Shown here: piece after piece, positions 19,286 to 27,928 of the stretch
How positions within the stretch are numbered: position 1 is the stretch's first letter
How the letters are laid out: each line of letters starts with the position of its first letter
Made by a program: the position numbers and the translations under genes
The notes under the pieces: generated by a model
The model's database searches: none
The model's input: only the letters and a program-made list of their open reading frames with translations
What the model was told of the DNA's origin: nothing
Origin: Candidatus Hodarchaeota archaeon
Lineage (GTDB): Archaea; Asgardarchaeota; Heimdallarchaeia; Hodarchaeales; Hodarchaeaceae
Direction: 5' to 3'
DNA length: 64,000 nt
Assembly: GCA_016839815.1 (NCBI GenBank)
Contig: JAEOTM010000032.1
Coordinates: forward strand, 62,001-126,000

Positions 19286-19298
19286 GAACCATTGGTTC
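19286..19298. promoter_or_regulatory. Palindrome upstream of padR, candidate operator
   Basis: GAACCA, one central T, then TGGTTC: perfect 6-bp arms. It lies between padR and the divergent thpR gene, just upstream of an A/T-rich stretch (TAATTAAATA) that could be the TATA box for padR. PadR proteins bind short dyads and often repress their own operon. No protection data can be inferred from sequence alone. Confidence 0.4.
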
Positions 19299-19437
19299 TT
19301 GTGAGTATGTCTCTGTCAGTACACCTATATATATTGTACATCTATATTTAAGCTTAGAAAATGCGGCAAAAACAACCGTAATAAATTTTAAGAAACTTCT
19401 CATAATGTACTTAGATAAATCCTAAGAGAGGATTAAA

Positions 19438-20001
19438 GTGGTAAGATGCTTTGTATGCGTAGAAATCGCTGACTCAACAAATATTCAGACTATTGAGGAA
19501 GTTCTCATGAAATTAAAGCTGATCAGAGGGATCAGACCTGTTAAAACTAACCAGCTCCACCTTACTCTCAAATTTCTGGGTGAGATAGCAGAAAAAAAGC
19601 TTCCAAGTATCATTCAACAGCTCAAGACTATAAAAATTCCAACTTTTTCGTTAAAATTCTCCAGCATTGGTAGTTTCCCCAATAATGTAAGACCCCGAGT
19701 TATATGGACAGGATTAACGTTTGGTAACCAAGAATTAACCACATTGGCTAAAGAAGTTGACCAAAAACTTATGCAAATCGGCTTACCTAAAGAAAAAAGA
19801 CGCTTCTCACCTCATTTAACTCTTGGACGGGTTAAAAAGTTAACTAATGACACAAAACTGGAGTTAACTACATTTTTTCAAGAAATGAAAGAGCTTACAG
19901 GAGAGGAAGAGAAAATCACTCGATTTGTCTTTAAAGAAAGTATGTTAACTCCCTCTGGTGCAGTCTATAAAGACCTGGCGACATTCTCCCTAATCGAATA
20001 A
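19438..20001 (+). CDS. thpR: RNA 2',3'-cyclic phosphodiesterase (2H family)
   Basis: A 187-residue 2H phosphoesterase of the LigT/ThpR type. Both catalytic HxTx motifs are intact: HLTL (41-44) in HLTLKFLGE and HLTL (126-129) in SPHLTLGRVK. RFVCVEI-like start and KPIL-like end match the family (here RCFVCVEIA and FVFKESML). It opens 2',3'-cyclic phosphate ends on RNA such as tRNA splicing intermediates. The start is GTG. It is a stand-alone gene. Confidence 0.95.
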   Translation: MVRCFVCVEIADSTNIQTIEEVLMKLKLIRGIRPVKTNQLHLTLKFLGEIAEKKLPSIIQQLKTIKIPTFSLKFSSIGSFPNNVRPRVIWTGLTFGNQELTTLAKEVDQKLMQIGLPKEKRRFSPHLTLGRVKKLTNDTKLELTTFFQEMKELTGEEEKITRFVFKESMLTPSGAVYKDLATFSLIE

Positions 20002-20012
20002 CTTCTAGTTTT

Positions 20013-20201
20013 TCAGACCATTCGTCGGTTATCTTTTTGTTTAGCAATTACAGAGATATTTTCGAAATACACTTCTTGTTTACAGGGGTCACATAAATGT
20101 TTGTTCTTCTCTGTTGGATGGTCATATATCTTCAGACTTTCCGATTCTACCCGTCCACAGGTATCACAAACGGTTCTTCTACCTAACTTCAATGAATCCA
20201 T
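20013..20201 (-). CDS. Small zinc-ribbon protein, 62 aa
   Basis: Two CxxC knuckles, TVCDTCGRV and HLCDPCKQEV, make a treble-clef or zinc-ribbon fold; the rest is a short basic tail (AKQKDNRRMV). It is probably a nucleic-acid or protein binder. The family is not recognised more precisely. The convergent end is 12 bases from thpR. GAGTTGAGAG just before the ATG may serve as the ribosome site. Confidence 0.75.
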   Translation of the reverse strand: MDSLKLGRRTVCDTCGRVESESLKIYDHPTEKNKHLCDPCKQEVYFENISVIAKQKDNRRMV

Positions 20202-20449
20202 CTCTCAACTCGGTGAAATTAATTACATTGTGCATGTAATTACTTTGTGTTACATAAATTAACCAGAGGTTAAATAAAAGTTTATCTAACAAATTTCTTC
20301 GTATGATAGGAATTAAATCTGAATTCAGTCAATCGTGGGGATCCATGCACAGGATACAGATTTTTGCAATTCATATGTATATATAATAACTTATGAAAGG
20401 GATGTGTCCGAAGGCCTGGTGAATACGACCAAGTACAATGATGCGAATT

Positions 20450-20797
20450 TTATAAAACTTTTTTGAGTTTTAGTAAATCCACCATTTTACCCTTGATTTT
20501 TAGATCGCCTGCTGTAAAAGCACTCATGGCCTTAATTTCTTTATTGAGTACTCCGAGCCACGTTTTAGAGTCAGTTATTAATAAAATGTCATACTTCTTT
20601 GATTTATCAATCGGTTCTTCTGTGAGTTCTCCAGGTAAACCAGCTGTTAAAGTGGTCGTCCACGTTTTATTAAACTCTTTAAAAGAAAAAGCAACGGTTT
20701 TGTTCCATTTCTTAAAGCGTTTTTTATTTTCTTCTTTAGAAAGCTTCCCTAGTACTTTATTTATCCCGTTCACTACTTGACCTTCCGTATCAGACAT
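20450..20797 (-). CDS. SCP2 sterol-transfer family protein
   Basis: A 115-residue protein with the SCP2 fold signature near the C-terminus: TDSKTWLGVLNKEIKAMSAFTAGDLKIKGKM, where 'AFxxGxLKIKGDM' is the hallmark of SCP2/UbiJ-like lipid carriers. It would bind a hydrophobic ligand. Archaea lack sterols, so the ligand may be a quinone, isoprenoid or fatty acyl compound. It lies 83 bases downstream of the membrane Hdr-like subunit on the same strand, which might make it the last gene of that operon. Confidence 0.85.
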   Translation of the reverse strand: MSDTEGQVVNGINKVLGKLSKEENKKRFKKWNKTVAFSFKEFNKTWTTTLTAGLPGELTEEPIDKSKKYDILLITDSKTWLGVLNKEIKAMSAFTAGDLKIKGKMVDLLKLKKVL

Positions 20798-20880
20798 AAT
20801 TCTACCAACTCATGGGTATTCGTTGAATTCAAGATATGCACTTTTATCTGTATCCAATGTGGGATCTAGAGGAAGTGGAG

Positions 20881-22188
20881 TTACGTGGCTTTGGCAACTT
20901 TTGCTGCAGCTCTAGCTTTCTTTTTTCGCGCTTTTTCACGTTTTAATGCAATGTCAAGTTTATTTTTTCGTGCTTGGAGTCCATAATGAATCCATAATCC
21001 AAACGCTCGATACCAAACGTGAGCGAATTTTCCGAAAGGGGCTAAGATCATTAGCTCCATTATGGTAATTACATGGATAACAAAGAACCAATAACTCCAG
21101 ATTGAGGGGATGGAGGTTAGATAGTATGTCAGTGTGATTAAAAATCCAGTTAACCCAACAAGAAATAGATTTGTTAGAAATAACCAATCACAAGTAAGAC
21201 TATGACTTGCATAACGACTATTTTTCTGTACACGAGACCGCACAGCCATAACTACACCGATCATTAATGAAATCCCACTAAAAATCCCCAATAAACGAAT
21301 AGGGTGCGTAATCTCAACCAATTGATTGGCATCTGGTTTTAAAAACATATTCAAAGTTGTAGCTATACCTAAACCAAAGAAACCCCATAATATAAAGAGA
21401 TGCATTAACCAACGGTTTCTAATAAATTGTGATTTAAATTCTGGACGGTGCGGGGGAAGTGCACACTCAAGCTGCCTGTATTGTAGAAAAACTTCTTTGA
21501 AGATTACTATAAATGCCTGTTTGGTCATGATAAACGGAGAAAATAGTAAATGGTAGGCGGTATTGAGCTTCAGATCATTTCTTCGAGTCTTAAAAGCTGT
21601 TTTTACCCCGTTTCGTAGATTTGAATCATACTCCTTCGAAATTTGCCTATACATATTGAGGATAGATAATCCAATTATAAGGAAAAGTACCCCTGCAATT
21701 GCTATCCCCACAATCTCGACAATTTCTTTCGACACAACGTCAAAAAGCCTAACTGGCCTTCCTTCAACAATTTTTTCAGGATTGCCTAGAAGGTTAAAGA
21801 GCACTATTGCAAAAAGAGCTACAAAACCCATAAGGAAGAACCCACCAAATCGGTTCTGGTTAATAATACGAGATAAACCTGTAACTTCATATTGGCCCAT
21901 CGCCCACCTTCGAGATGCCATTACAAACTCTCCAGGTTCTGCATCACGAGGACATGTATCAGAACAATCGTTACAATATGAACATAACCACATCTGGTCA
22001 CTTCCGAGAATCTTTTCCTTTAATCCTACACTCGCATAACGAATGAGATTTCGTGGAAAAGGATCCGCATCATCGGATAAGGGACAAATTGCTGTGCAAT
22101 TGCCACAATTAAAACATGCACTGACATTAAAATCACTGGTGGAATAATTCTTGATTTCGTCAATTAAATCTGGATCAATAATGGTCAT
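20881..22188 (-). CDS. HdrC-HdrE (QmoC-like) fusion: two 4Fe-4S clusters plus membrane cytochrome-like half
   Basis: The N-terminal 100 residues carry two complete CxxCxxCxxxCP sites (Cys25/28/31/35 and Cys69/72/75/79), as in HdrC. The rest has about six membrane helices (around 111-130, 150-175, 265-285, 300-320, 335-360, 370-395) with histidines in HLFILWGF, VIHVIT and KFAHVWYR that could hold heme b, like HdrE, DsrM or the QmoC C-terminus. It would link soluble flavoproteins to the quinone pool. The C-terminus is strongly basic (KKKARAAAK). It is the downstream end of the Hdr-like operon, 13 bases after the winged-helix gene. Confidence 0.88.
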   Translation of the reverse strand: MTIIDPDLIDEIKNYSTSDFNVSACFNCGNCTAICPLSDDADPFPRNLIRYASVGLKEKILGSDQMWLCSYCNDCSDTCPRDAEPGEFVMASRRWAMGQYEVTGLSRIINQNRFGGFFLMGFVALFAIVLFNLLGNPEKIVEGRPVRLFDVVSKEIVEIVGIAIAGVLFLIIGLSILNMYRQISKEYDSNLRNGVKTAFKTRRNDLKLNTAYHLLFSPFIMTKQAFIVIFKEVFLQYRQLECALPPHRPEFKSQFIRNRWLMHLFILWGFFGLGIATTLNMFLKPDANQLVEITHPIRLLGIFSGISLMIGVVMAVRSRVQKNSRYASHSLTCDWLFLTNLFLVGLTGFLITLTYYLTSIPSIWSYWFFVIHVITIMELMILAPFGKFAHVWYRAFGLWIHYGLQARKNKLDIALKREKARKKKARAAAKVAKAT

Positions 22189-22201
22189 TCATTCTCACAT
22201 C

Positions 22202-22480
22202 CTATGAGGGGACTCTCGAAACAAGAGCCCACTTGTGATACTGTCCCTCACGATTAGATGTTTCTACAACAAGACTGTACTTTCTCATACTGGTCAGATA
22301 CCAATGAACGACATGCTTGGGCTGACCAATTTCTTCAGCAATTGCTGGAATAGTCTTTTCTTTTGAAGTATCAACATCACTACCCAGTAAAGCTTTACGT
22401 ATGTGATTCTTAATTACGCTGGCTTCAAGAACGCGATTAAAGCGATTCTGAAGTACATTTAGTGGTTTAGAATTACTCAT
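22202..22480 (-). CDS. Small winged-helix/HTH protein inside the Hdr-like operon
   Basis: A 92-residue protein with a helix-turn-helix: TIPAIAEEIGQPKHVVHWYLTSM, followed by a wing-like strand (YSLVVETSNREGQYHKWALV). Its ATG overlaps the stop of the HdrA-type gene by four bases, so the two are translationally coupled, and the next gene begins 13 bases downstream. It is thus an integral part of the operon. It could be an autoregulator, or an HTH domain used for protein contact. I do not know a named family. Confidence 0.75.
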   Translation of the reverse strand: MSNSKPLNVLQNRFNRVLEASVIKNHIRKALLGSDVDTSKEKTIPAIAEEIGQPKHVVHWYLTSMRKYSLVVETSNREGQYHKWALVSRVPS

Positions 22481-24525
22481 ATGTCAACCTCCTGCACAAA
22501 TCCATCAATCATACCTTCCAAAGCTGCTAATGAATACCCTTGAACATCAATTGCTCCTGGAGTGGGACACACTGCAACACAAGCACCACAACCTTTGCAT
22601 AGTGCAGGATTTACTTGTGCACAAGAAACAATTTCATTATTGATAGTTGTTTCAACCATTTGTATTGCATCAAGATATTCACATTCATTTACACATAGAC
22701 CTGTCCCTGTACAAATCTCGGGTTTTACTTTAGCCACATAGGGTTCGAGTTCTGTAAATTCCTTACCCAAAATAATAGATGCTTTGGAAGCTGCGGCAAG
22801 TGCTGCGGAAGTTGCTTCTGTAATATCAAAAGGTGCTTGAGCGGTGCCCGCTAGCATAATACCACTGTTAGCCACCTCAACAGGCCGTAATTTCGGATGT
22901 ACTTCCAGAAGAAAACGATCAGCTCCAATAGGAAGATTGAGCTGTTCGGTTAGATTTTTTTGATCTTTCGCTACCATTCCTACTGCAAGAACAACTAAAT
23001 CAACAGGAATCTCAATTTCTTCTCCGTAAGTTAAATCGTCCTTTACTTTCATATGGAGACGGTGCCCTTCTTCAGGTTTATAAACAGATGGTAAATCATT
23101 GGAAGTATATTTAAGAAAAATAGCTCCAGACTTGGAAGCAACCTCATAATAATCTTCTTCATGAAAACGACCATAAGTTCGCATATCACGATAAAGATTA
23201 TACGTTTTTACGTGAGGAAAACGTTCTTTAAGTTCATTAACGGATTGAAGACTAGCAGTGCAACATACGCGAGAACAATACTCGTTCAGTTCCCCATTGC
23301 AATTCTGACCAGGTTTAAAGTTCTTTCCAGCTTGTCTACTTCCCACACAGTGAATGAATCCAACCGATTTGATTGGATGTCCATCCCACTCTAATTTCTC
23401 TTCAAATTCTCCGCTAGGGGCTGTCATTCGGATGAATTGGGGTAATGTGATTACATTTGGATATTCATTCCATCCATATTCCCCTTCAAATGGAATATAT
23501 GTATCAAAACCAGTGGCTAATATTATTACTCCTACGGTGATATCAGTAAATGTAGGATCAGCGGCTACTTGAAATCGATTTGAATCATCAAGAGCTGCTT
23601 TACATTCTCCACAACTCGTACATGAATTCCAATCAATTGCGGGAGCTTGAGGATAATGACCTGGATGTGGACGGAGAATTGCTTTTTGATCATACTCTCC
23701 GTTGGGGGTAAGTTCCCCATCAACAACTACAGGACAAGCATTCATTGCTATCCGAAGTTCTGCATCACTAATATGACCAACAATTCCTCGTGAAACATGT
23801 CTTTTCAGAGATAATTCAAAATTACCAATATAACCTTTAGCTTTATCAATTTGAGTATTTATATAAACAGTAATTAATGGATGCTTAATAACCTCACTAA
23901 TCAGAAGAGCTAAAGATTCACAGGCAACCTCATTTGTAGGAAAAATTCTATCTAATGATGCCATACGACCTCCTAAATAGGGAGATCTTTCTATTAATTC
24001 CACAGCAAGACCAGAATCAGCTAGGTCTTTAGCTGCACGTAAACCAGAGACACCACCTCCAACAACAAGGACTCTTTTCGTTGTTTGAATCTTTATAGTT
24101 TCTAGTGGATCAAAATTAACTGCTTTATTGACTGCAGCACGAATCAGAGAGATGGCCTTTTCGGTTGCTTTCTCAGGAGTGTGAGGATGAGCCCACGAAA
24201 CTTGTTCTCGGATATTGGCGTGTTCATAGAGAAATACATTCATTCCACCACGATCAGTAGCTCCTCGAAAGGTTGTTTCATGTAGTTTAGGGCTGCAAGA
24301 TGCTACTACAACTCTATCTATTATACCATCTTGGATATCTTTTTCAATAAGTTCTTGTCCTGTTTTAGAACACATAAACATATTACGACGGGATACAACA
24401 ACTTTGGGGTCCTCCTCTAGAGCGTTACGAACCGTTTCTACATTTACAACATCACTTATATTTCCACCACAGTGACAAATATAGACTCCTGCCCGCGGAA
24501 AGTCATTTTTTTCTTCATTGGTCAT
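22477..24525 (-). CDS. hdrA: HdrA-type flavoprotein (QmoB-like), 682 aa
   Basis: The order is: N-terminal HdrA domain with VYICHCGGN (Cys17/Cys19), FAD Rossmann motif VVGGGVSGLRAAKDL and the glycine pair YLGGRMASL, a ferredoxin-like SCTSCGECK insertion, the HdrA signature YCSRVCCTAS, and two C-terminal 4Fe-4S sites. The last is complete (Cys643/646/649/653). The one before it, from Cys605, reads CTGTGLCVNEC: the second Cys is replaced by Thr608, so it may bind an altered or no cluster. By family it bifurcates or confurcates electrons, or passes them towards quinone. GGAG lies upstream; the gap to the preceding gene is two bases. Confidence 0.92.
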   Translation of the reverse strand: MTNEEKNDFPRAGVYICHCGGNISDVVNVETVRNALEEDPKVVVSRRNMFMCSKTGQELIEKDIQDGIIDRVVVASCSPKLHETTFRGATDRGGMNVFLYEHANIREQVSWAHPHTPEKATEKAISLIRAAVNKAVNFDPLETIKIQTTKRVLVVGGGVSGLRAAKDLADSGLAVELIERSPYLGGRMASLDRIFPTNEVACESLALLISEVIKHPLITVYINTQIDKAKGYIGNFELSLKRHVSRGIVGHISDAELRIAMNACPVVVDGELTPNGEYDQKAILRPHPGHYPQAPAIDWNSCTSCGECKAALDDSNRFQVAADPTFTDITVGVIILATGFDTYIPFEGEYGWNEYPNVITLPQFIRMTAPSGEFEEKLEWDGHPIKSVGFIHCVGSRQAGKNFKPGQNCNGELNEYCSRVCCTASLQSVNELKERFPHVKTYNLYRDMRTYGRFHEEDYYEVASKSGAIFLKYTSNDLPSVYKPEEGHRLHMKVKDDLTYGEEIEIPVDLVVLAVGMVAKDQKNLTEQLNLPIGADRFLLEVHPKLRPVEVANSGIMLAGTAQAPFDITEATSAALAAASKASIILGKEFTELEPYVAKVKPEICTGTGLCVNECEYLDAIQMVETTINNEIVSCAQVNPALCKGCGACVAVCPTPGAIDVQGYSLAALEGMIDGFVQEVDI

Positions 24526-24527
24526 AT

Positions 24528-25901
24528 TTAGCTCTCCGAATTAGCCTCTTCGGCCGTAACAGGAACAATAGTGGATTCCAAAGATGAAAATTCAGTTCGT
24601 TCTTTGTGTTTAGCTTTTAGAAATTTTACAACCTTCATGCTAGCTGCGGAACCCTCTACAATTGTATCAACAATATCTTTGGGGCCCATAGCAGTTCCAG
24701 CACCAAATACACCTTCCAAACTGGTCAAAACAGGATTAAGTTTAAGGTCGACAGCTTCAATAAATCCATCTTTATCAACCTCAACTGGAAAATGACTCGT
24801 AGCACACGAGGCTTGGGTTAATCCCAGACTTAACACTACCATGTCATACTCTTCTTTTGATTTACCACCATTACTACCAATATTTTCGATAGAAAGAATC
24901 AAATTATTAGTTTCAGGATCCTCTTGAATATCTCCAACCTTACCTTTGATAAATTCAACACCCATAGCTTTGGCATTCTCAAAAAATTGCTCGTAACCCT
25001 TACCAAATGCGCGAATATCCATGTAATAACAAGTAACTTGTACAATCGGCAACGCACCAGTAATCAGGATCGCCTGTTTTATTGTATACATGCAACAAAC
25101 TCGACTGCAGTAAGTACGATCTAATGAAGCATCACGGGAACCAGCACAATGAATGTATGCAATATGCATTGGAACTCGACCATCTGATGGACGACGAATT
25201 CCACCGTAAGGCCCATTCGGGGCAAGAAGTCGCTCAGCAGTCATTGAAGAAATAACATTTTGAAATTCGCCACCACCCCACTCTTTCTTTTCACCCACAG
25301 GGGTTAGCTCAAATCCAGTAGCTAATACAACTGACTCAGCTTCTACCTGAACCTGTTCATCTTTTTGAAAATAATCAACCGCGTCTGCTGGGCAAATTCG
25401 AGAACAACCAAGACAAGCAATACAATGTTGCATATCGATTAACGCTACTTGGGGAAGAGCAGTTTGGAATGGAATGTAAATTGCCTTCCGTGTTCCAATA
25501 CCCATTTCAAATTCGGAGGGAACATCGACTGGACACTGAAATTCGCACTGACGACAACCTGTACACTTTTCAACATCTATAAAGCGAGCTTTCTTTTTGA
25601 TATCAACTACAAAATTACCTTTTTCATTTTTATGATACCCAGTCACTTCCGAATATGTCCAAGAATCGATCTTCTTGTGGTGGGAAGTGCTACTCATCTT
25701 GGGAGTGGTAATACAACTCGCGCAATCAAGAGTAGGAAACACTTTTGAAAGTTGGATCATTTTACCGCCGATACTGGGTTCTTTATCCACCACAAGCACA
25801 TCATAATCTTGATCCGCAAGATCTAATGCCGTTTGTAAACCAGCAATTCCCCCACCTATAACTAAAGTAGAATAGATTGTCTCTTCTTCGTCTTTAATCA
25901 T
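24528..25901 (-). CDS. hdrA: HdrA-type flavoprotein (QmoA-like), about 457 aa
   Basis: FAD-binding GGGIAG begins near residue 16. The HdrA hallmark FPTLDCASCITTPKM has Cys60/Cys63. Two full 4Fe-4S sites follow: CTGCRQCEFQCP (Cys113/116/119/123) and CIACLGCSRICP (Cys160/163/166/170). YCSRVCCMYTIKQ is near residue 270. The size and arrangement match QmoA-type short HdrA proteins rather than full methanogen HdrA. The ATG at 25901 is chosen because GGAGG lies eight bases before it; the longer frame to 25928 would overlap the preceding gene. It probably works as a heterodimer with the next HdrA-type protein. Confidence 0.92.
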   Translation of the reverse strand: MIKDEEETIYSTLVIGGGIAGLQTALDLADQDYDVLVVDKEPSIGGKMIQLSKVFPTLDCASCITTPKMSSTSHHKKIDSWTYSEVTGYHKNEKGNFVVDIKKKARFIDVEKCTGCRQCEFQCPVDVPSEFEMGIGTRKAIYIPFQTALPQVALIDMQHCIACLGCSRICPADAVDYFQKDEQVQVEAESVVLATGFELTPVGEKKEWGGGEFQNVISSMTAERLLAPNGPYGGIRRPSDGRVPMHIAYIHCAGSRDASLDRTYCSRVCCMYTIKQAILITGALPIVQVTCYYMDIRAFGKGYEQFFENAKAMGVEFIKGKVGDIQEDPETNNLILSIENIGSNGGKSKEEYDMVVLSLGLTQASCATSHFPVEVDKDGFIEAVDLKLNPVLTSLEGVFGAGTAMGPKDIVDTIVEGSAASMKVVKFLKAKHKERTEFSSLESTIVPVTAEEANSES

Positions 25902-25920
25902 CACTAGTTCCTCCATGGGT

Positions 25921-26379
25921 TTACCCATTCGCTTCTACTGCTACAGACGAAGGTGATTTATTCAAAATGTCTTTAGCAGGTTGAAGACTCCGTAAATACT
26001 CATCCATTTCCTTGATTTCCTTTACAACATGTTTTGCACAAACAGTACATATTGCAGTCAATTTTAAACGCTTAGATTCTAAACCGTACTCATGCTTCAT
26101 TCGTTTCATCACTTTGTTAACTCGTAAGCTAAGACGCTTGAATGCACCAGAATAAGGACATTCCTCACCACAGGACATGATGATTATACCATCAATTCCC
26201 TTACGAAAAGAATCAATATAGAATTCTTCAGGAAAAATGACCGGAGAGGGAACGCGCATTACATATGAATTTGGCGGATACTCCAAATGTTGTTGTCCTG
26301 CATTATCCACCCCAGGATATGAACACATGATTGTAGTCAAAACAAGGATTTTTGGAGTATATTCAACTGTCGCAGACAT
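25921..26379 (-). CDS. mvhD: MvhD/HdrD-delta family iron-sulfur protein
   Basis: A 152-residue protein of the MvhD/FlpD family. Family marks are MCSYPGVDNAGQ near the N-terminus, LEYPPNSYVMRVPSP, GIDGIIIMSCGEECPYSGA and a final AICTVCAKHVVKEI. In methanogens MvhD holds a [2Fe-2S] cluster and joins a hydrogenase or formate dehydrogenase to HdrA; in QmoB the domain is fused to the flavoprotein. Here it is a separate gene, 16 bases or more after tusA and just before the QmoA-like gene. The start at 26379 is an ATG; a TTG six codons upstream is possible. Confidence 0.88.
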   Translation of the reverse strand: MSATVEYTPKILVLTTIMCSYPGVDNAGQQHLEYPPNSYVMRVPSPVIFPEEFYIDSFRKGIDGIIIMSCGEECPYSGAFKRLSLRVNKVMKRMKHEYGLESKRLKLTAICTVCAKHVVKEIKEMDEYLRSLQPAKDILNKSPSSVAVEANG

Positions 26380-26413
26380 GGAACGTTTTCCAACCAAAAA
26401 GAATTTATTAAAA

Positions 26414-26680
26414 TTATTTCTTCCTGATCACGTAAAAACGATCGTATCCATCATCTTCTACGAAACCAAGATACTGATGTTTGGCAAAATTAGCCCATGC
26501 AGGGATATCTTCACGTGTACCGGGGTCGGAAGACCAAATTTCCAAAACTTCATCAATATCTACTTTACCGACTGCTTTCTTGGTTTCAAGTAGTGGGCCA
26601 GGACAAGCAGATCCACGTGCATCTACAATATGATCTGATTCTTCAGGGACTTCATTACCCAAATCTGTTTCTTCACTCAT
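26414..26680 (-). CDS. tusA: TusA family sulfur carrier, first copy
   Basis: An 88-residue TusA-like protein. The sulfur-accepting Cys is in DARGSACPGPLLETKKAV (CPxP motif). The second half carries SSDPGTREDIPAWA, shared with both other TusA copies of the window. TusA proteins hold a cysteine persulfide and pass it between partners. The ATG at 26680 is preferred; the GTG at 26692 seems part of the ribosome site. It opens the Hdr/Qmo-like operon, which suggests that the carrier feeds or drains that complex. Confidence 0.93.
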   Translation of the reverse strand: MSEETDLGNEVPEESDHIVDARGSACPGPLLETKKAVGKVDIDEVLEIWSSDPGTREDIPAWANFAKHQYLGFVEDDGYDRFYVIRKK

Positions 26681-26738
26681 TTTTTTAACCACTTTTTTAC
26701 TAATTAGTTTTATCTACAGATAACTTTTCAAGAGGATA

Positions 26739-26762
26739 TTTAACGATTGGTTTAACAATTGT
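26739..26762. promoter_or_regulatory. Tandem 12-bp direct repeat in the divergent tusA/lrp promoter
   Basis: TTTAACGATTGG is followed directly by TTTAACAATTGT (10 of 12 bases equal). A TATA-like TATTTATATATG for the minus strand lies at about 26786-26797, so the repeat would sit just downstream of the tusA start point. It is a plausible binding site for the neighbouring Lrp-type regulator. Confidence 0.4.
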
Positions 26763-26941
26763 AAATTATGATATGAAATGCTATAACATATATAAATATG
26801 AATAACAAAAATACTCATTTAATTTATATAGCATAGATCAAAATGTAGAAAACCATATAAACTTTTTACGAAAAAGAGATTTTTGAAAAGCTTCGATCAC
26901 AAAAATTCGCTTAAATCAAGTTTACAAGTGGAAGATCTAGA

Positions 26942-27478
26942 ATGTTTAGTCGTGATCAAATTAAACGGTTGTTTGAACTCAGTAAAGACCAAATTGTAGA
27001 CGAAACCGATTTCTACATCGTTTGTCTATTAGAACATCATGGAGAAAAAAAAGTACCAGAAATCGTTGAAGCTCTAGAGGAAGAGGGAATCCACCTAAAA
27101 CCTGTTTCTGTCACCCGTCGCATTAAACGTTTAAAAGAAAAAGGTGTATTAGTAAAGATGGTTCCTTTAAGCCGTCTTTGGAAACTTGGATTCTCCCGAG
27201 ATCTACTTCTTATGATTCAAACTGAACCTGGTAGAGATATTGACAAAATAATTGATCAAATAACTCCTATTGAAGGAGTGAAGCGGTTATATCAGATTTT
27301 TGGTGAATATGACTTGCTAGTAGAATTATGTTGTCTAGGAGATGAAGGACTGCAGGAAAGTCTCGCAGCTATTAATTGTGTACCTGGTTTGTCTCGAATA
27401 TCGAAATCTCCTATTCAACATCGAATCAAAGAACATTACTACAATCTACAAGAAAATAAGGAAGAACTAACAGTCTAG
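26942..27478 (+). CDS. Lrp/AsnC-type transcriptional regulator
   Basis: A 178-residue regulator: an N-terminal winged helix (KKVPEIVEALEEEGIHLKPVSVTRRIKRLKEKGVL) and a C-terminal RAM-like ligand domain (DLLLMIQTEPG, VKRLYQIFGEYDLLVELCC). It is divergent from the tusA-mvhD-hdrA operon and heads a unit with a DsrE protein, so control of the sulfur genes is likely. The pair of cysteines in VELCCLGDEG may sense redox or sulfur state, but that is speculation. Confidence 0.88.
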   Translation: MFSRDQIKRLFELSKDQIVDETDFYIVCLLEHHGEKKVPEIVEALEEEGIHLKPVSVTRRIKRLKEKGVLVKMVPLSRLWKLGFSRDLLLMIQTEPGRDIDKIIDQITPIEGVKRLYQIFGEYDLLVELCCLGDEGLQESLAAINCVPGLSRISKSPIQHRIKEHYYNLQENKEELTV

Positions 27479-27561
27479 GGGTTGGTAAATTCTAATTACT
27501 TCATCGAAAAACAACTCCAGAAAAATCCCCCTAGTATCAAAAAAGGAAAGTTGAAAAAAAA

Positions 27562-27918
27562 ATGGTAAAATTCGTAATTGTCTCCACTCATGGAAATGAC
27601 AACTTTGAACGAGCAAGTATGGCTTGGGCAGTAGCAAACGCTGCACATGTGTTAGATGCAGAGGTTATGATGTTTTTACAAGCTGAAGGCGTTAATGTAG
27701 TCCGAAAGGATTTCTGTAAAGGTTGGGTATTCCCTCCATTCACTCCTCTCGAGGATTTGATTAAAAATTTCATGGAAATGGGTGGTCAGGTATATGCATG
27801 TGTTCCTTGTGTTGAAGCCAGGGAGATTAAACAGGAAGATTATATTGAAGGTGTAAAGCTCGCTGGTGCTACTAAACTTCTGGCTGAGTCAGTGGATGCC
27901 AAAGTCTTCACCTACTAA
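27562..27918 (+). CDS. dsrE: DsrE family sulfur-transfer protein
   Basis: A 118-residue DsrE/F-like protein. The fold marks are a first strand VKFVIVSTHG, a helix with ASMAWAVANAAHVL, VMMFLQAEGV, and the conserved Cys strand VYACVPCVEARE. Such proteins carry sulfur on a Cys and exchange it with TusA. AAAGGAAAG precedes the ATG. The gene is 83 bases after the Lrp regulator on the same strand and opposite to the Hdr-like operon. Confidence 0.88.
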   Translation: MVKFVIVSTHGNDNFERASMAWAVANAAHVLDAEVMMFLQAEGVNVVRKDFCKGWVFPPFTPLEDLIKNFMEMGGQVYACVPCVEAREIKQEDYIEGVKLAGATKLLAESVDAKVFTY

Positions 27919-27928
27919 ACAACACTCA

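Noticed and set aside
20390-20450. A G/C-richer patch that looked like a tRNA.
   Set aside because: No T-arm consensus and no cloverleaf pairing could be formed.
21563-22039. A 158-codon plus-strand frame opposite the HdrCE gene.
   Set aside because: It is the antisense of membrane helices and Fe-S sites of a well-supported gene.
20881-26680. Calling the operon a strict QmoABC of sulfate reducers.
   Set aside because: There is no AprAB nearby and MvhD is separate; only a Qmo-like label is supported.
20881-26680. Calling the complex a classical heterodisulfide reductase.
   Set aside because: I found no CCG-domain HdrB in the cluster, so the heterodisulfide site is missing.
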